Positions 40,802 through 49,016 of a DNA stretch of 64,000 nt are shown here, one piece after another. Origin of the DNA: Vreelandella halophila (GTDB taxonomy: Bacteria; Pseudomonadota; Gammaproteobacteria; Pseudomonadales; Oleiphilaceae); assembly GCF_009856365.1 (NCBI RefSeq), contig NZ_WMEX01000001.1:372001-436000 (forward strand). Direction: 5' to 3'. The first letter of the stretch is position 1, and the number at the start of each line of letters is the position of its first letter. Under the pieces are notes generated by a model, which saw nothing but the letters and a program-made list of their open reading frames with translations, searched no databases and had not been told where the DNA came from. A program made the translations under genes and the position numbers.

Positions 40802-41761
40802 TCAGGATGGATCCGCGGTTTCCTGTTCCTTCATCCGGTCAATCAGCTCATCCTTGTTGTTCCATAGCTCGCTGATCCACTTCTGGAACTCGATCCGGAA
40901 CTCGCGGTCGTTCTGGTAATCCCGCCCCAGGAACTGCTCCGGAATCCGCTTCTCATCAACCCGTATGATCACACGGCGTGTGCGCCCGCTGAGATAGTCC
41001 CAGATGCCACCCGGGCCATCTGGATAGACGATGGTGATGTCGAGCATGATGCTCATCAGGTTGCCCATGGCGCCCAGCACAAAACCGGTGCCACCGGAGC
41101 GGGGCTTGAGCAGGTTGCGGTAGGGGGAGTTCTGCTGCTCATGCTTTGCCGGGGTGAAACGGGTGCCTTCCATGAAGTTGAATACCGCAACCGGCGTGTA
41201 CTCGAACTTCTCACAGGCTTTGCGGGTGGTCTCCAGGTCTTTGCCCCTCAGATGGGGCTTTTTCATGAGCTGCTGCTGCGTATAGCGCTTCATGAAGGGA
41301 AAATCCAGAGCCCACCAGGCAATGCCGAGCAGTGGTACCCAGATGAGCTCCTTCTTCAGGAAGAACTTCATGAGAGGGATACGACGGTTGAGCACCACCT
41401 GGGTTACCAGGATGTCCGCCCAGGACTGGTGGTTGCAGGTGACGAAGTACCACTGGTTCCGGCTCAGGTTGGCATTGAGCTCAACGTCCCACTCGATGCG
41501 GTTGAGCAGGCGCATGAACAGCCCGTTGTTCTCGATCCAGACGAAGGCGATGGCATTGAGCCCCCGTGTGCACAGCTTGCGTACCGGCGTGATCGGAATG
41601 ATCAGCTTGAGGATGGCAAGCAGGAGCAGAAGGGGGTACAGAACCAGGGTGCTGAGAAGGATCAGCAGAACACAGAGTGTGCCCTTGAGCGGTGCAGGAA
41701 GGAAATCCAGCATGTTGGCGACCGTCTGTCCGGTGAATGGGTTACTCGCGACGGACGCCAT
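40802..41761 (-). CDS. YihG-like 1-acyl-glycerol-3-phosphate acyltransferase
   Basis: This 319-aa PlsC-family membrane enzyme has the HX4D motif as NHQSWAD (His111, Asp116), the FMKRY block and the second motif FMEGTRFT (about 196-203), closely like E. coli YihG, a poly-unsaturated or alternate LPA acyltransferase. Its N-terminus has a long hydrophobic pair of helices (LCVLLILLSTLVLYPLLLLL). Starting at the second Met (41713) would also give a normal enzyme. It follows the bax gene by 49 nt. Confidence 0.88.
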   Translation of the reverse strand: MASVASNPFTGQTVANMLDFLPAPLKGTLCVLLILLSTLVLYPLLLLLAILKLIIPITPVRKLCTRGLNAIAFVWIENNGLFMRLLNRIEWDVELNANLSRNQWYFVTCNHQSWADILVTQVVLNRRIPLMKFFLKKELIWVPLLGIAWWALDFPFMKRYTQQQLMKKPHLRGKDLETTRKACEKFEYTPVAVFNFMEGTRFTPAKHEQQNSPYRNLLKPRSGGTGFVLGAMGNLMSIMLDITIVYPDGPGGIWDYLSGRTRRVIIRVDEKRIPEQFLGRDYQNDREFRIEFQKWISELWNNKDELIDRMKEQETADPS

Positions 41762-41810
41762 TATACATTGGCAGTGCGCCCTGCCAATTTTTCAGTGAAC
41801 AGCTGTTATC

Positions 41811-42707
41811 TCAGTTGCTGAACCGGTCCCTGTAATCGCTGATCAGTGCATCCAGCTTCTCAAGAGGGTTCTCTGCCGCTGACAGCGCCTGTTGACGCTG
41901 ATCGTAATCCGAAAGGTTATTGACGCGGATCATACTGCGGATTTCTTCCACGTACGCCTGTCCGCGTTCGGAATACGACTGCAATCCGCCCGCGAGATTG
42001 ATGCCGTCGGGGAACCGGTTCTCGTTCAGTAATGCAAGCCGGCGTTCCCTCAGGTTCTGGTAGGCGTTGTGGCGATTGAGGTTGGTGAGATAGGCCCGGA
42101 TGGAGCGGTAAGGCGACTTGAACACTTCCACCTCATGGGTCATTCCCGCCGGGCGGCTGTTCGGGACCAGGCCGCAGCCGGGGTTGAAGCACCATTGGCC
42201 GAACAGGTTGTTGCCCTGGGTGGCGAAACGGCTGGTGCCCCAGGCGGATTCATTGGCGGCCTGCGCCAGTACCAGTGACGGCGGAATGATGTGCATCCGG
42301 CGCTCAAGACCACTGACCAGATCCTCTGTCGTCTCACCATCAACCCGCAGGCGTGTGGCGCGGGTGGTGAGCCATTTCCGTTCTTCCTCGTTCAGCTCCG
42401 GCTTGTTGCTGAGCTGTTCCAGGTAGTCCCGGGCAGCCTGGATCCGCAGGTTGGCCAGGGCAATACGGGGGAAGAGGTAGCCGAAGAAGGCGTCCTTCTT
42501 CTCGGAGACGACGCTGTACTGGGTGAAGTCCGGCAGGGGAGCCGTCGCCCATCCTGGGATGGCATCAGTGTCCAGAAGTTGCGGTTCGGAAACCTTCGGC
42601 GTGGGCCGTTCAAACTCCACCTGGCTGGCAATAAAGCCGGCGGCCAGACCACCTACCACAAGAACGGCCACCAGAATCAGGGCTGGTACGGGACGAGATT
42701 CCATCAA
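41811..42707 (-). CDS. bax: Bax-like protein with glucosaminidase domain
   Basis: A 298-aa protein with one N-terminal membrane segment or signal anchor (ALILVAVLVVGGLAAGFIAS) and a C-terminal glucosaminidase-family domain with IPPSLVLAQAANESAWGTSR, NNLFGQWCFNPGCG and YRSIRAYLTNLNRH, as in E. coli Bax. The Glu in AANESAWG would be the catalytic residue for peptidoglycan cleavage. It lies 45 nt downstream of the unknown lipoprotein gene and in the same direction. Confidence 0.9.
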   Translation of the reverse strand: MMESRPVPALILVAVLVVGGLAAGFIASQVEFERPTPKVSEPQLLDTDAIPGWATAPLPDFTQYSVVSEKKDAFFGYLFPRIALANLRIQAARDYLEQLSNKPELNEEERKWLTTRATRLRVDGETTEDLVSGLERRMHIIPPSLVLAQAANESAWGTSRFATQGNNLFGQWCFNPGCGLVPNSRPAGMTHEVEVFKSPYRSIRAYLTNLNRHNAYQNLRERRLALLNENRFPDGINLAGGLQSYSERGQAYVEEIRSMIRVNNLSDYDQRQQALSAAENPLEKLDALISDYRDRFSN

Positions 42708-42752
42708 TACCTCCGGGTTTAGATACAGCTACGCGGAGGGCTGGAGTTCGGA

Positions 42753-44852
42753 TCAGTTGGGGCACCCCTCCACGCTGTCGTCCCTGAATCCTAACAGGAA
42801 TCCTACGGATTCGTTAGATTTGGTGATCATGATGAGGGTGTCGCCGCTGTCTGCGGCGACACCACGGATTTCCCTATCTGTAGAGCCATCACACGAATTA
42901 ATCATAAAACCGGGTGTGGCGCTTGAATCCAATGTGCACTGAAGTGTTCCCGGAGCGAAGTCCCTGGCCACATTAAACTGGGAGCTGCCGCTGTCGTAGT
43001 CGGTTCTATGACCCTGGAGGTTGATTTTGGGGCCTCCTGTACCTGAGGTATCTATACATGCATTTTCATGCTGGATCAGCGCTTCGGAGCTGCCGGTATC
43101 TTCAACACTGAATCCTGTCACCCGGTATTGGGTATTGTCCTGAATCTCAGCGGTGGTGTCTGCCTGGCGCGCAATTCTCAAAAGGTCGCCCGCGTCAGTG
43201 TCGTTGCGATCATCCCGGCGTGTTGAGAACGTCATCCAGGTTCCTTTCGGGCTTATTGCGCCATTGGGAACTCTGGGAGTAGTTCCAGGATCCTGAGAAT
43301 CACTGTCATAGTTGAGGAACAGGTTCCCTTTGAATTTTCCATCGGAATTGACTGTTTCGAATTGATCCTGTCTGGTTATCTCAAATTCTTTGTACGGGGA
43401 TGCTATCGGTGAAGATGGAATAGTCCACTCTTCTACTTCTGTTTCTGAACCTGAACCTGAGCCTGAGTTGAAACCCCAATTACCAATCGTCGCGCGAGCA
43501 AACGTAAGAGAGCCGTCATTGGGGTTCGCTTTCAGTTCAAAACCTGCAAATACATAATTTTCGGTTGGTTCTGTGTAACTGCCAGTCTGCTGAAGGTCGA
43601 ATTCGATTCCAGCTATAGCCTGTTCTTCAAGTAGGTGGCTGCGCTCGTAATCTTCCTCTGAACTTCCAGTCAGCTCTATCCCACGGGCGCCCATGAAATA
43701 GCTACTGAAAAGTGCAGAGGGTTCCTTCATGGTGCCGCTAAAGCTCGCCTCATAAAGGTCTGGGTTAGGTGCCCAGCCGATGGTTCTCTCGTCACTGGTA
43801 GTGTCAATGGTCTGGAAAAGTGGGCGGAAACTCACCAGGTTACCGTTGTTGTATCGGTAGAGGCGGTTGGTACCCGTACCGTAGCTGCTGAAAACACTGT
43901 CTAGATTCGATACTCCCCAGCTACTCCGCTTATAGGGGGAGTCGATCCGGGCGGCAGAGAAATCGAAGTTGAGTGGAATATCATCAGGGGCATCAACCCC
44001 ACTTATGGACAGGAAGGGATATATGAAGCTCGTGCCTTCACTGTTGGTACTCTGTGCCCTGCTCGTTGTATGTGAGGCCCAATAACCAGTGTTGTTGTCC
44101 TCAAGGTCATGGGTAAGGCTGACCCCATACTGCACGGTGTTGAAAGTCTCGCTGATCTGACTGTTCTCGTCGCCCTTGAATTCAGCTGGGTCATGAGTGA
44201 GGTATCTGCGGGCATCCCTGAGAAAAGTAGCAAAATCCTCCCGTTCATTCAGCGCACTGGCATTGATTTCAAAGTTCTGAATCCTGTCGGCCAGTGGCGC
44301 CCAGCGAATCGTATAGGGGCATCGTGTATTGCTGCATTCGTTGATGTAATCGATCTCGTCTGGATCAAGTTCCTTAACAATGTCACTGATCAGACGGTCC
44401 GAGAATGGATTGACGAAGACGTGACCGCAGGACGTGGCTATTGGTGCACGGTGTTGTTCACCATCAGGAAGTGTTGCCCTTATGAATACTTCTATATCCT
44501 GCGGTATTCCATCAGGAAACGTCAGGATGTAATCGTCACCCTCCGTTCTGGAATTGAATGTATAGGTACTTCCGTTGACTGATTCAACGCGGAATGACGC
44601 ATCTGTTGTTTTGCTGAGCTCACGCTTGAGGTCAGAGCTTGACGGACTGGGTGTCTCGACACTCACCAGCAGTTCATTGTCGTCGAGGCTGCGGGTGTTA
44701 CTGCAGCGCGAGGGCGCGCCGCGATCCTGAAAATCCGGGGGCGGCTTTACGCCAAAGGAATTCTCATCGCTCACGGATGGATCCCCACTGCCGCAGGCGG
44801 TCAGTGCCAGGGCGCTCAGGGTGAGCAGGGGATAAAACAGGCGGGTACGCAT
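42753..44852 (-). CDS. Large predicted lipoprotein of unknown family
   Basis: This 699-aa protein starts with a clear lipoprotein signal (LLTLSALALTACGSGDPSVS, lipobox LTAC with lipid-bearing Cys20; Gly at +2 suggests export to the outer membrane). The rest is Ser/Thr/Asp-rich, with no motif I recognise; it contains a GSGSGSETEVEE linker around residue 480 and several spaced cysteines. The segment is visibly more AT-rich than the flanking genes, which suggests recent acquisition. It may share a transcript with bax. No function is proposed. Confidence 0.75.
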   Translation of the reverse strand: MRTRLFYPLLTLSALALTACGSGDPSVSDENSFGVKPPPDFQDRGAPSRCSNTRSLDDNELLVSVETPSPSSSDLKRELSKTTDASFRVESVNGSTYTFNSRTEGDDYILTFPDGIPQDIEVFIRATLPDGEQHRAPIATSCGHVFVNPFSDRLISDIVKELDPDEIDYINECSNTRCPYTIRWAPLADRIQNFEINASALNEREDFATFLRDARRYLTHDPAEFKGDENSQISETFNTVQYGVSLTHDLEDNNTGYWASHTTSRAQSTNSEGTSFIYPFLSISGVDAPDDIPLNFDFSAARIDSPYKRSSWGVSNLDSVFSSYGTGTNRLYRYNNGNLVSFRPLFQTIDTTSDERTIGWAPNPDLYEASFSGTMKEPSALFSSYFMGARGIELTGSSEEDYERSHLLEEQAIAGIEFDLQQTGSYTEPTENYVFAGFELKANPNDGSLTFARATIGNWGFNSGSGSGSETEVEEWTIPSSPIASPYKEFEITRQDQFETVNSDGKFKGNLFLNYDSDSQDPGTTPRVPNGAISPKGTWMTFSTRRDDRNDTDAGDLLRIARQADTTAEIQDNTQYRVTGFSVEDTGSSEALIQHENACIDTSGTGGPKINLQGHRTDYDSGSSQFNVARDFAPGTLQCTLDSSATPGFMINSCDGSTDREIRGVAADSGDTLIMITKSNESVGFLLGFRDDSVEGCPN

Positions 44853-44941
44853 CTAACCCTCCGGGCTGGTCCCGTAAAACACGATTGTTCTACGAGTCTA
44901 AACCAGCGCCGGAGGCCCTGCCGTGAACCATTCCGGGTTCT

Positions 44942-45526
44942 TCAGAAGAGGATGCGCATGCCGCCGATCAGGCCTTCCTCAAAGCGGTAGTCGTCGTCAC
45001 CGCGGGTATCGAGATCCGCGCCCACGTAGCGGTAGCCGGCAAAGATCTCGGAGTTGCGGATCAGTCGATAGCTGACGGTGGCGTCGGTATGGCGCATGCC
45101 GTCCGCATCCCCGTAGGAAAGAATCGATGGGGAGAGGTAGAGGCTGCCGCCAACGGAAAGCCCGGGAACCTCCGGGATATTCATACGGGCAAAGACCCCT
45201 GGCGCGGTGGCGCCGCCGTCGATGTCACGGTCGCCGTCATCGAAGTACATGTTGCGCACACCCAGGCCCACGGTCATGGGGATGTTCTGGATAGCGGTGC
45301 GGCCCTGAGCGTGCAGATCGAGCGTTGCCAGATGGCGGCTGCCGTCATGATAGGTGTAGCCCACGCCACCGCCGAGCTCCTCACTGGCGTCGGTGAAGCT
45401 GTATTCACCCCGAACGGAATCGTTGCTCAGGCTGAGGTCCAGGCTGTCCGCATGGGTTGTGCCGGCAAACGCGGTGAACAGGGCGGCGCCGAGGCAGGTG
45501 GTGCGGATCAGTCGGTTGTATCGCAT
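44942..45526 (-). CDS. YfaZ-like outer-membrane protein
   Basis: A 194-aa protein with a signal peptide (LGAALFTAFAGTTHADSLDL) and a small barrel pattern: LDLSLSNDSVRGEYSF, GGGVGYTYHDGSRHLATLDL, TVGLGVRNMYFDDGD, SVGGSLYLSPS and RNSEIFAGYRYVGADLD, ending in GMRILF. This fits the YfaZ family, whose function is not established. It is separated from the lipoprotein gene by 89 nt. Confidence 0.8.
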   Translation of the reverse strand: MRYNRLIRTTCLGAALFTAFAGTTHADSLDLSLSNDSVRGEYSFTDASEELGGGVGYTYHDGSRHLATLDLHAQGRTAIQNIPMTVGLGVRNMYFDDGDRDIDGGATAPGVFARMNIPEVPGLSVGGSLYLSPSILSYGDADGMRHTDATVSYRLIRNSEIFAGYRYVGADLDTRGDDDYRFEEGLIGGMRILF

Positions 45527-45599
45527 AGGGGCTAGTGCTCCTGTCAGTGACCATGGTGACTCAACGCTTCATGATAGTGTCACCGGTGCCGTTCCACAA

Positions 45600-46310
45600 T
45601 TACGCCTTTTCAAGGCGTTCGACGACACAGGTACCGTTCGCTACCAGCCAATGGACATCGAGGTCGTACAGGCGGAGCGCATAACGCCGTTCCGGATCAT
45701 CCCGGTGGTAGGCGGGTCGTGGGTCCTGGTTGAGAACCTCGCGGATGAGATCGCGCAGCTCCGGATAGTCCCACTGGATCTGCTGTAATCGGTGCTCCGC
45801 TTGCGGACTGAATCTTACAGGCAGAGTGGCGGCCGGTGGTTCGCTGGCCCAGGCGCCCGTGGCCGCTTCCGGGGCATCGCACCAGGGCAGGAAGGGTTTG
45901 ATGTCGAGCACGGGGGTGCCATCCACCAGATCGATCTCGCTGATCGCCAGACACAGTTCCCCGTGGCGCCGGGTGAGGCCCTGGTTTCGCACCAGTGACA
46001 GGCCAAGGCGGTTGGGTCGGAAGGGAGAGCGGCTGGCAAAGACGCCGACCCGGGTGTTACCGCCGAGTCTGGGGGGTCTGACCAGTGCTGAGGGTGCCTG
46101 ATCCGCCGGGACCTGATGGAACAGAAAGCTGATCCAGACGTGGGAAAAATCCTCGATCCCCCGGAAGGCCTCCTCGGTGTTCCAGGGGGAGCTGAGAACC
46201 ACCTCGCCCCGGGCGTGTGGGCAGAGGAACGGCTGGCGGGGAACGCCGAATTTGTCCGGAAAACAGGAGCGGACCGTGCCAATGGGCGTGACGCCATAAT
46301 CGCTGTTCAC
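45600..46310 (-). CDS. trmO: tRNA (N6-threonylcarbamoyladenosine37-N6)-methyltransferase TrmO
   Basis: TrmO methylates t6A37 in tRNA-Thr using SAM. The beta-barrel UPF0066 motifs are present: VTPIGTVRSCFPDKFGVPRQ, GIEDFSHVWISFLFH, GVFASRSPFRPNRLGLSLV and LDIKPFLPWCDAP; the 236-aa length equals E. coli TrmO. It uses a GTG start overlapping the stop of the upstream barrel gene by 4 nt (46307-46310), making it the last member of the coaE-lrgAB chain. Confidence 0.94.
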   Translation of the reverse strand: MNSDYGVTPIGTVRSCFPDKFGVPRQPFLCPHARGEVVLSSPWNTEEAFRGIEDFSHVWISFLFHQVPADQAPSALVRPPRLGGNTRVGVFASRSPFRPNRLGLSLVRNQGLTRRHGELCLAISEIDLVDGTPVLDIKPFLPWCDAPEAATGAWASEPPAATLPVRFSPQAEHRLQQIQWDYPELRDLIREVLNQDPRPAYHRDDPERRYALRLYDLDVHWLVANGTCVVERLEKA

Positions 46311-47377
46311 TGGAGATCTCCGCTGCTTGAGAAGAACATTTCGATGCGGAAGGTCAGGCTGGCTTCAGGCTGGAAGTCCTCTTCGCGACGGTAACGCAGG
46401 GAGGGGATGATTTCGCCGTAAAGCCAGTCATCATGAAGGCGCTTGCGGTAGAGCATGTCCGTGAAGTATTCGGTGCGGGCCCAGTTATTGAAGGTGTCTC
46501 CCAGAACGCCAAACCGCAGGCGCACGAAGTGCCGGTTGCGGTAGCGGCGCTGCAGGCGGAAGATCTGGGCCATCTCGAATCCACGTTTGCGGTGGACCCA
46601 GCGCACCTCTGATGATGCCCGGAACCGCCAGTGGGGGCCAAGCGGGCGGTGAACCCCGAACCATGACCGGGAGATCCAGCCTTCCTGGAGGTACCAGAAC
46701 ACCCGTTGATCCACGCGCAGCCGCCATTCTCTGGAAAGCTGCCAGTCAGACCAGGTGCGTGCCCGGGCAAAGAACTCCAGTGGCATGTGCAGCCGGGCCC
46801 CCACATCAGTGCTGGCGTTCCAGCGCTCGGAAAGAGGCGACAGAAAACGCAGGGCACCGGCTGTAAAGCTGTTCTCATCCGCCTCTTCCGGCGTCAGCGT
46901 ACCCCGCTGCTGCTGCTCGGAAAGAGGGGCCAGATCATTGGCATCGCTTTCCACAATGATACGGAATTTTTCTTCAGAGGTGGGCACATCGAGCTTGAAG
47001 CGGGCTTCCGGCTCAAAGCCCATTTTCCCGTCCTCGGTATAGCGGTTGAAGGCGCCCAGCCGCAGGTAGCTGTCGTTATCCTGATCCACCCAGGTCTGGC
47101 CGGAAAGGGTCTGGTCAATACCCTGGCCCAGAGCCTCGACATGGCGCGAATGGATGCGCCGGCGGCGGACCACCCAGTGGCCGGCCTGGTCGAGCCAGGT
47201 GTCTTTGGGTTTCAGGTAGCGGGGGCCGTCCCAGTCGAAGAAGTCCGCAGGAAGCTTCTCAATGTCCACCCGGGGCGGTGGCTCCGGCTTCGCGGGTGGG
47301 GCCAGGGTGGCCCAGGTGGGTTCCAGACTGCCGAACGCGAGACAGCTGATGCCGATCAGGGAACGGATCCAGCTCAC
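46307..47377 (-). CDS. Predicted outer-membrane beta-barrel protein, unknown family
   Basis: A 356-aa protein with an N-terminal signal (LIGISCLAFGSLEPTWATLA), a proline-rich linker and then many alternating strands rich in Arg and Trp (RVDQRVFWYLQEGWISRSWF, FRASSEVRWVHRKRGFEMAQ), ending in RIEMFFSSSGDLQ. I do not recognise the family. Its GTG start overlaps the lrgB stop and its stop overlaps the trmO start, both by 4 nt, so it is translated as part of the lrgAB unit. Outer-membrane location is inferred from the strand pattern. Confidence 0.6.
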   Translation of the reverse strand: MSWIRSLIGISCLAFGSLEPTWATLAPPAKPEPPPRVDIEKLPADFFDWDGPRYLKPKDTWLDQAGHWVVRRRRIHSRHVEALGQGIDQTLSGQTWVDQDNDSYLRLGAFNRYTEDGKMGFEPEARFKLDVPTSEEKFRIIVESDANDLAPLSEQQQRGTLTPEEADENSFTAGALRFLSPLSERWNASTDVGARLHMPLEFFARARTWSDWQLSREWRLRVDQRVFWYLQEGWISRSWFGVHRPLGPHWRFRASSEVRWVHRKRGFEMAQIFRLQRRYRNRHFVRLRFGVLGDTFNNWARTEYFTDMLYRKRLHDDWLYGEIIPSLRYRREEDFQPEASLTFRIEMFFSSSGDLQ

Positions 47378-48060
47378 GGCATCAGCAGCCCCAGGCCGAT
47401 GGCGGTGTAGAGGCCCATCAGGCCGATTGAGAGTGCAGAGAAAGCGCCGGTTTCCGAGCCCATTTCAAAGGCTCGGGTAGTGCCCACACCATGGCCGATC
47501 ATGCCCATGGCGCAGCCTTTGGCGGCGGGGTGCGTGACGCCGGTGATGCGCAGTACTGGCCCGCCGCAGGCGGCCACAAGAATGCCGGTGACCATAACGA
47601 ATCCGGTCGCCAGCGGAGGGTAGCCGCCGATGGATTCGGTCACGGAGATCGCCATTGGGGTGGTGATGGACTTGGTGGCCATGGACATCAGGGTGGCGTG
47701 GTCCGAGCCGGTGAGCCAGAGCAGGCCGGTGGCGCTGCCCGCTGCCACAACGCCGCTTACGGCCAGTGTGACCATCAGGGGCAGCAGGTGGCGGCGAATG
47801 AGGCCAAGGTTCTGGTAAAGCGGCAGCCCCAGGGCCACGGTGACGGTGCCAAGCATGAAGTGGATGATACTGGCACCCTCCATGTAGGTGCCGTAATCGA
47901 GATCCAGCACCAGCAGCGTGGCCCCCACGAGGGCGATGCCGGAAACCACGGGCTGAAGGAAGCTGGGCTTGCCGGTGATCCGGTACAGGCCATGGCCGGC
48001 GAGATAGGCCAGCAGGGTCAGGGTAATGGCGAAATGGGGCGAGTTCAGTAGGGTGCTCAT
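47374..48060 (-). CDS. lrgB: LrgB/CidB family membrane protein
   Basis: This 228-aa polytopic protein has the LrgB signatures TKSITTPMAISVTESIGGYP, TGILVAACGGPVL and GCAMGMIGHGVGTTRAFEMG. LrgAB systems modulate murein hydrolase activity and autolysis, or act as pyruvate carriers, in Gram-positive bacteria; the role in proteobacteria is less clear. The start 48060 (MSTLLNSPHFAITL) overlaps the lrgA stop by 4 nt and is preferred over an ATG four codons upstream. Confidence 0.93.
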   Translation of the reverse strand: MSTLLNSPHFAITLTLLAYLAGHGLYRITGKPSFLQPVVSGIALVGATLLVLDLDYGTYMEGASIIHFMLGTVTVALGLPLYQNLGLIRRHLLPLMVTLAVSGVVAAGSATGLLWLTGSDHATLMSMATKSITTPMAISVTESIGGYPPLATGFVMVTGILVAACGGPVLRITGVTHPAAKGCAMGMIGHGVGTTRAFEMGSETGAFSALSIGLMGLYTAIGLGLLMP

Positions 48061-48401
48061 CGGCTCAGCCACTGCATGAGATGGGCGGTGGTCACGAATG
48101 CGATCAGGGTGCCCAGGGTCAGTGCCAGTGTGATGCCTAGGGCCTGCTCCATGAGCAGTGCCCCCAGCGTCACGATGCCCGCGCCGGCCGGTATATAGAA
48201 CAGCGCCATGTGACTGAGCAGGTGGCGGGCCGCTTCGCGTTCCGGCTCATAGCCTCCACCTGTGATCACCAGATAGAGAAAGAACAGTACCATGCCGGAA
48301 ATCGGTCCGGGCAATGGCATGCCCGGAATCTGTTCCAGTGCCAGGCCGGCGAGCTGGAACAGCAGGATGATGGCAAGGCCGGTAACAACGCTTCCCTTCA
48401 T
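48057..48401 (-). CDS. lrgA: LrgA/CidA family holin-like protein
   Basis: A 114-aa membrane protein with four hydrophobic segments and the LrgA pattern QIPGMPLPGPISGMVLFFLY and HMALFYIPAGAGIVTLGALL. It partners with LrgB. Its start overlaps the coaE stop by 4 nt (48398-48401), an unusual coupling of an autolysis/pyruvate-type module to coenzyme A synthesis. Confidence 0.93.
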   Translation of the reverse strand: MKGSVVTGLAIILLFQLAGLALEQIPGMPLPGPISGMVLFFLYLVITGGGYEPEREAARHLLSHMALFYIPAGAGIVTLGALLMEQALGITLALTLGTLIAFVTTAHLMQWLSR

Positions 48402-49015
48402 GAAAGGGTGTCCCCGGAAACCTCGGCAGCGATGGCAAGCAAGTGCTGATGCAGGCCCGCGACCTCCTCGCGCACGCGCTCCAGCGGCTGGTCATTGTCG
48501 ATCACGTTGCCCGCAGCCCTGAGCCGGTCCTCCCGGGGCATCTGCGCGGCAATAATGCGTTCCACCTGGGCGCGGTCATTGTCATCCCGGCTCATGGTGC
48601 GCTGGATCTGGGTCTCGTGGCTGACGTCCACCACCACGATGTGCTGGCAGAGCCTGTGCTGATCGGTTTCCAGAAGAAGCGGCGACACCAGCATCTGATA
48701 GGGCGAGTCAGCCTCGCTCAGGTAGTGCTTCAGGCGTTCGGCAATGCGGGGGTGCAGCAGGGCCTCCAGCCACTGGCGTTCGCCGTCATCGTTGAAGACA
48801 CGTTTGCGCAGCGCGGCCCGGTCCAGGGTGCCGTCCTGCTGGAGAACGGCATCGCCAAAGTGGCTCCGGATGGTTTCCAGTGCCGGTTCGCCGGGCTCAA
48901 CCACCTCGCGGGATACATCATCCGCGTCAATCACGAAGATGCCGTGCTCACGGAAGAGATTGGCCACGGTACTCTTGCCGCTGCCAATGCCTCCGGTCAG
49001 GCCAACCACAAACAT
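48398..49015 (-). CDS. coaE: Dephospho-CoA kinase CoaE
   Basis: CoaE phosphorylates dephospho-CoA, the last step of coenzyme A synthesis. The Walker A motif GLTGGIGSGKSTVANLF is near the N-terminus, followed by VIDADDVSREVV and LVSPLLLETDQHRLCQHIVV. The 205-aa length is normal. It starts 1 nt after the pilD stop, the widely conserved pilD-coaE order. Confidence 0.97.
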   Translation of the reverse strand: MFVVGLTGGIGSGKSTVANLFREHGIFVIDADDVSREVVEPGEPALETIRSHFGDAVLQQDGTLDRAALRKRVFNDDGERQWLEALLHPRIAERLKHYLSEADSPYQMLVSPLLLETDQHRLCQHIVVVDVSHETQIQRTMSRDDNDRAQVERIIAAQMPREDRLRAAGNVIDNDQPLERVREEVAGLHQHLLAIAAEVSGDTLS

Positions 49016-49016
49016 G

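Noticed and set aside
45554-45584. GGTGAC/GTCACC inverted pair upstream of the YfaZ-like gene as an operator
   Set aside because: The arms are only 6 bp and widely spaced; such pairs are expected by chance at this base composition.
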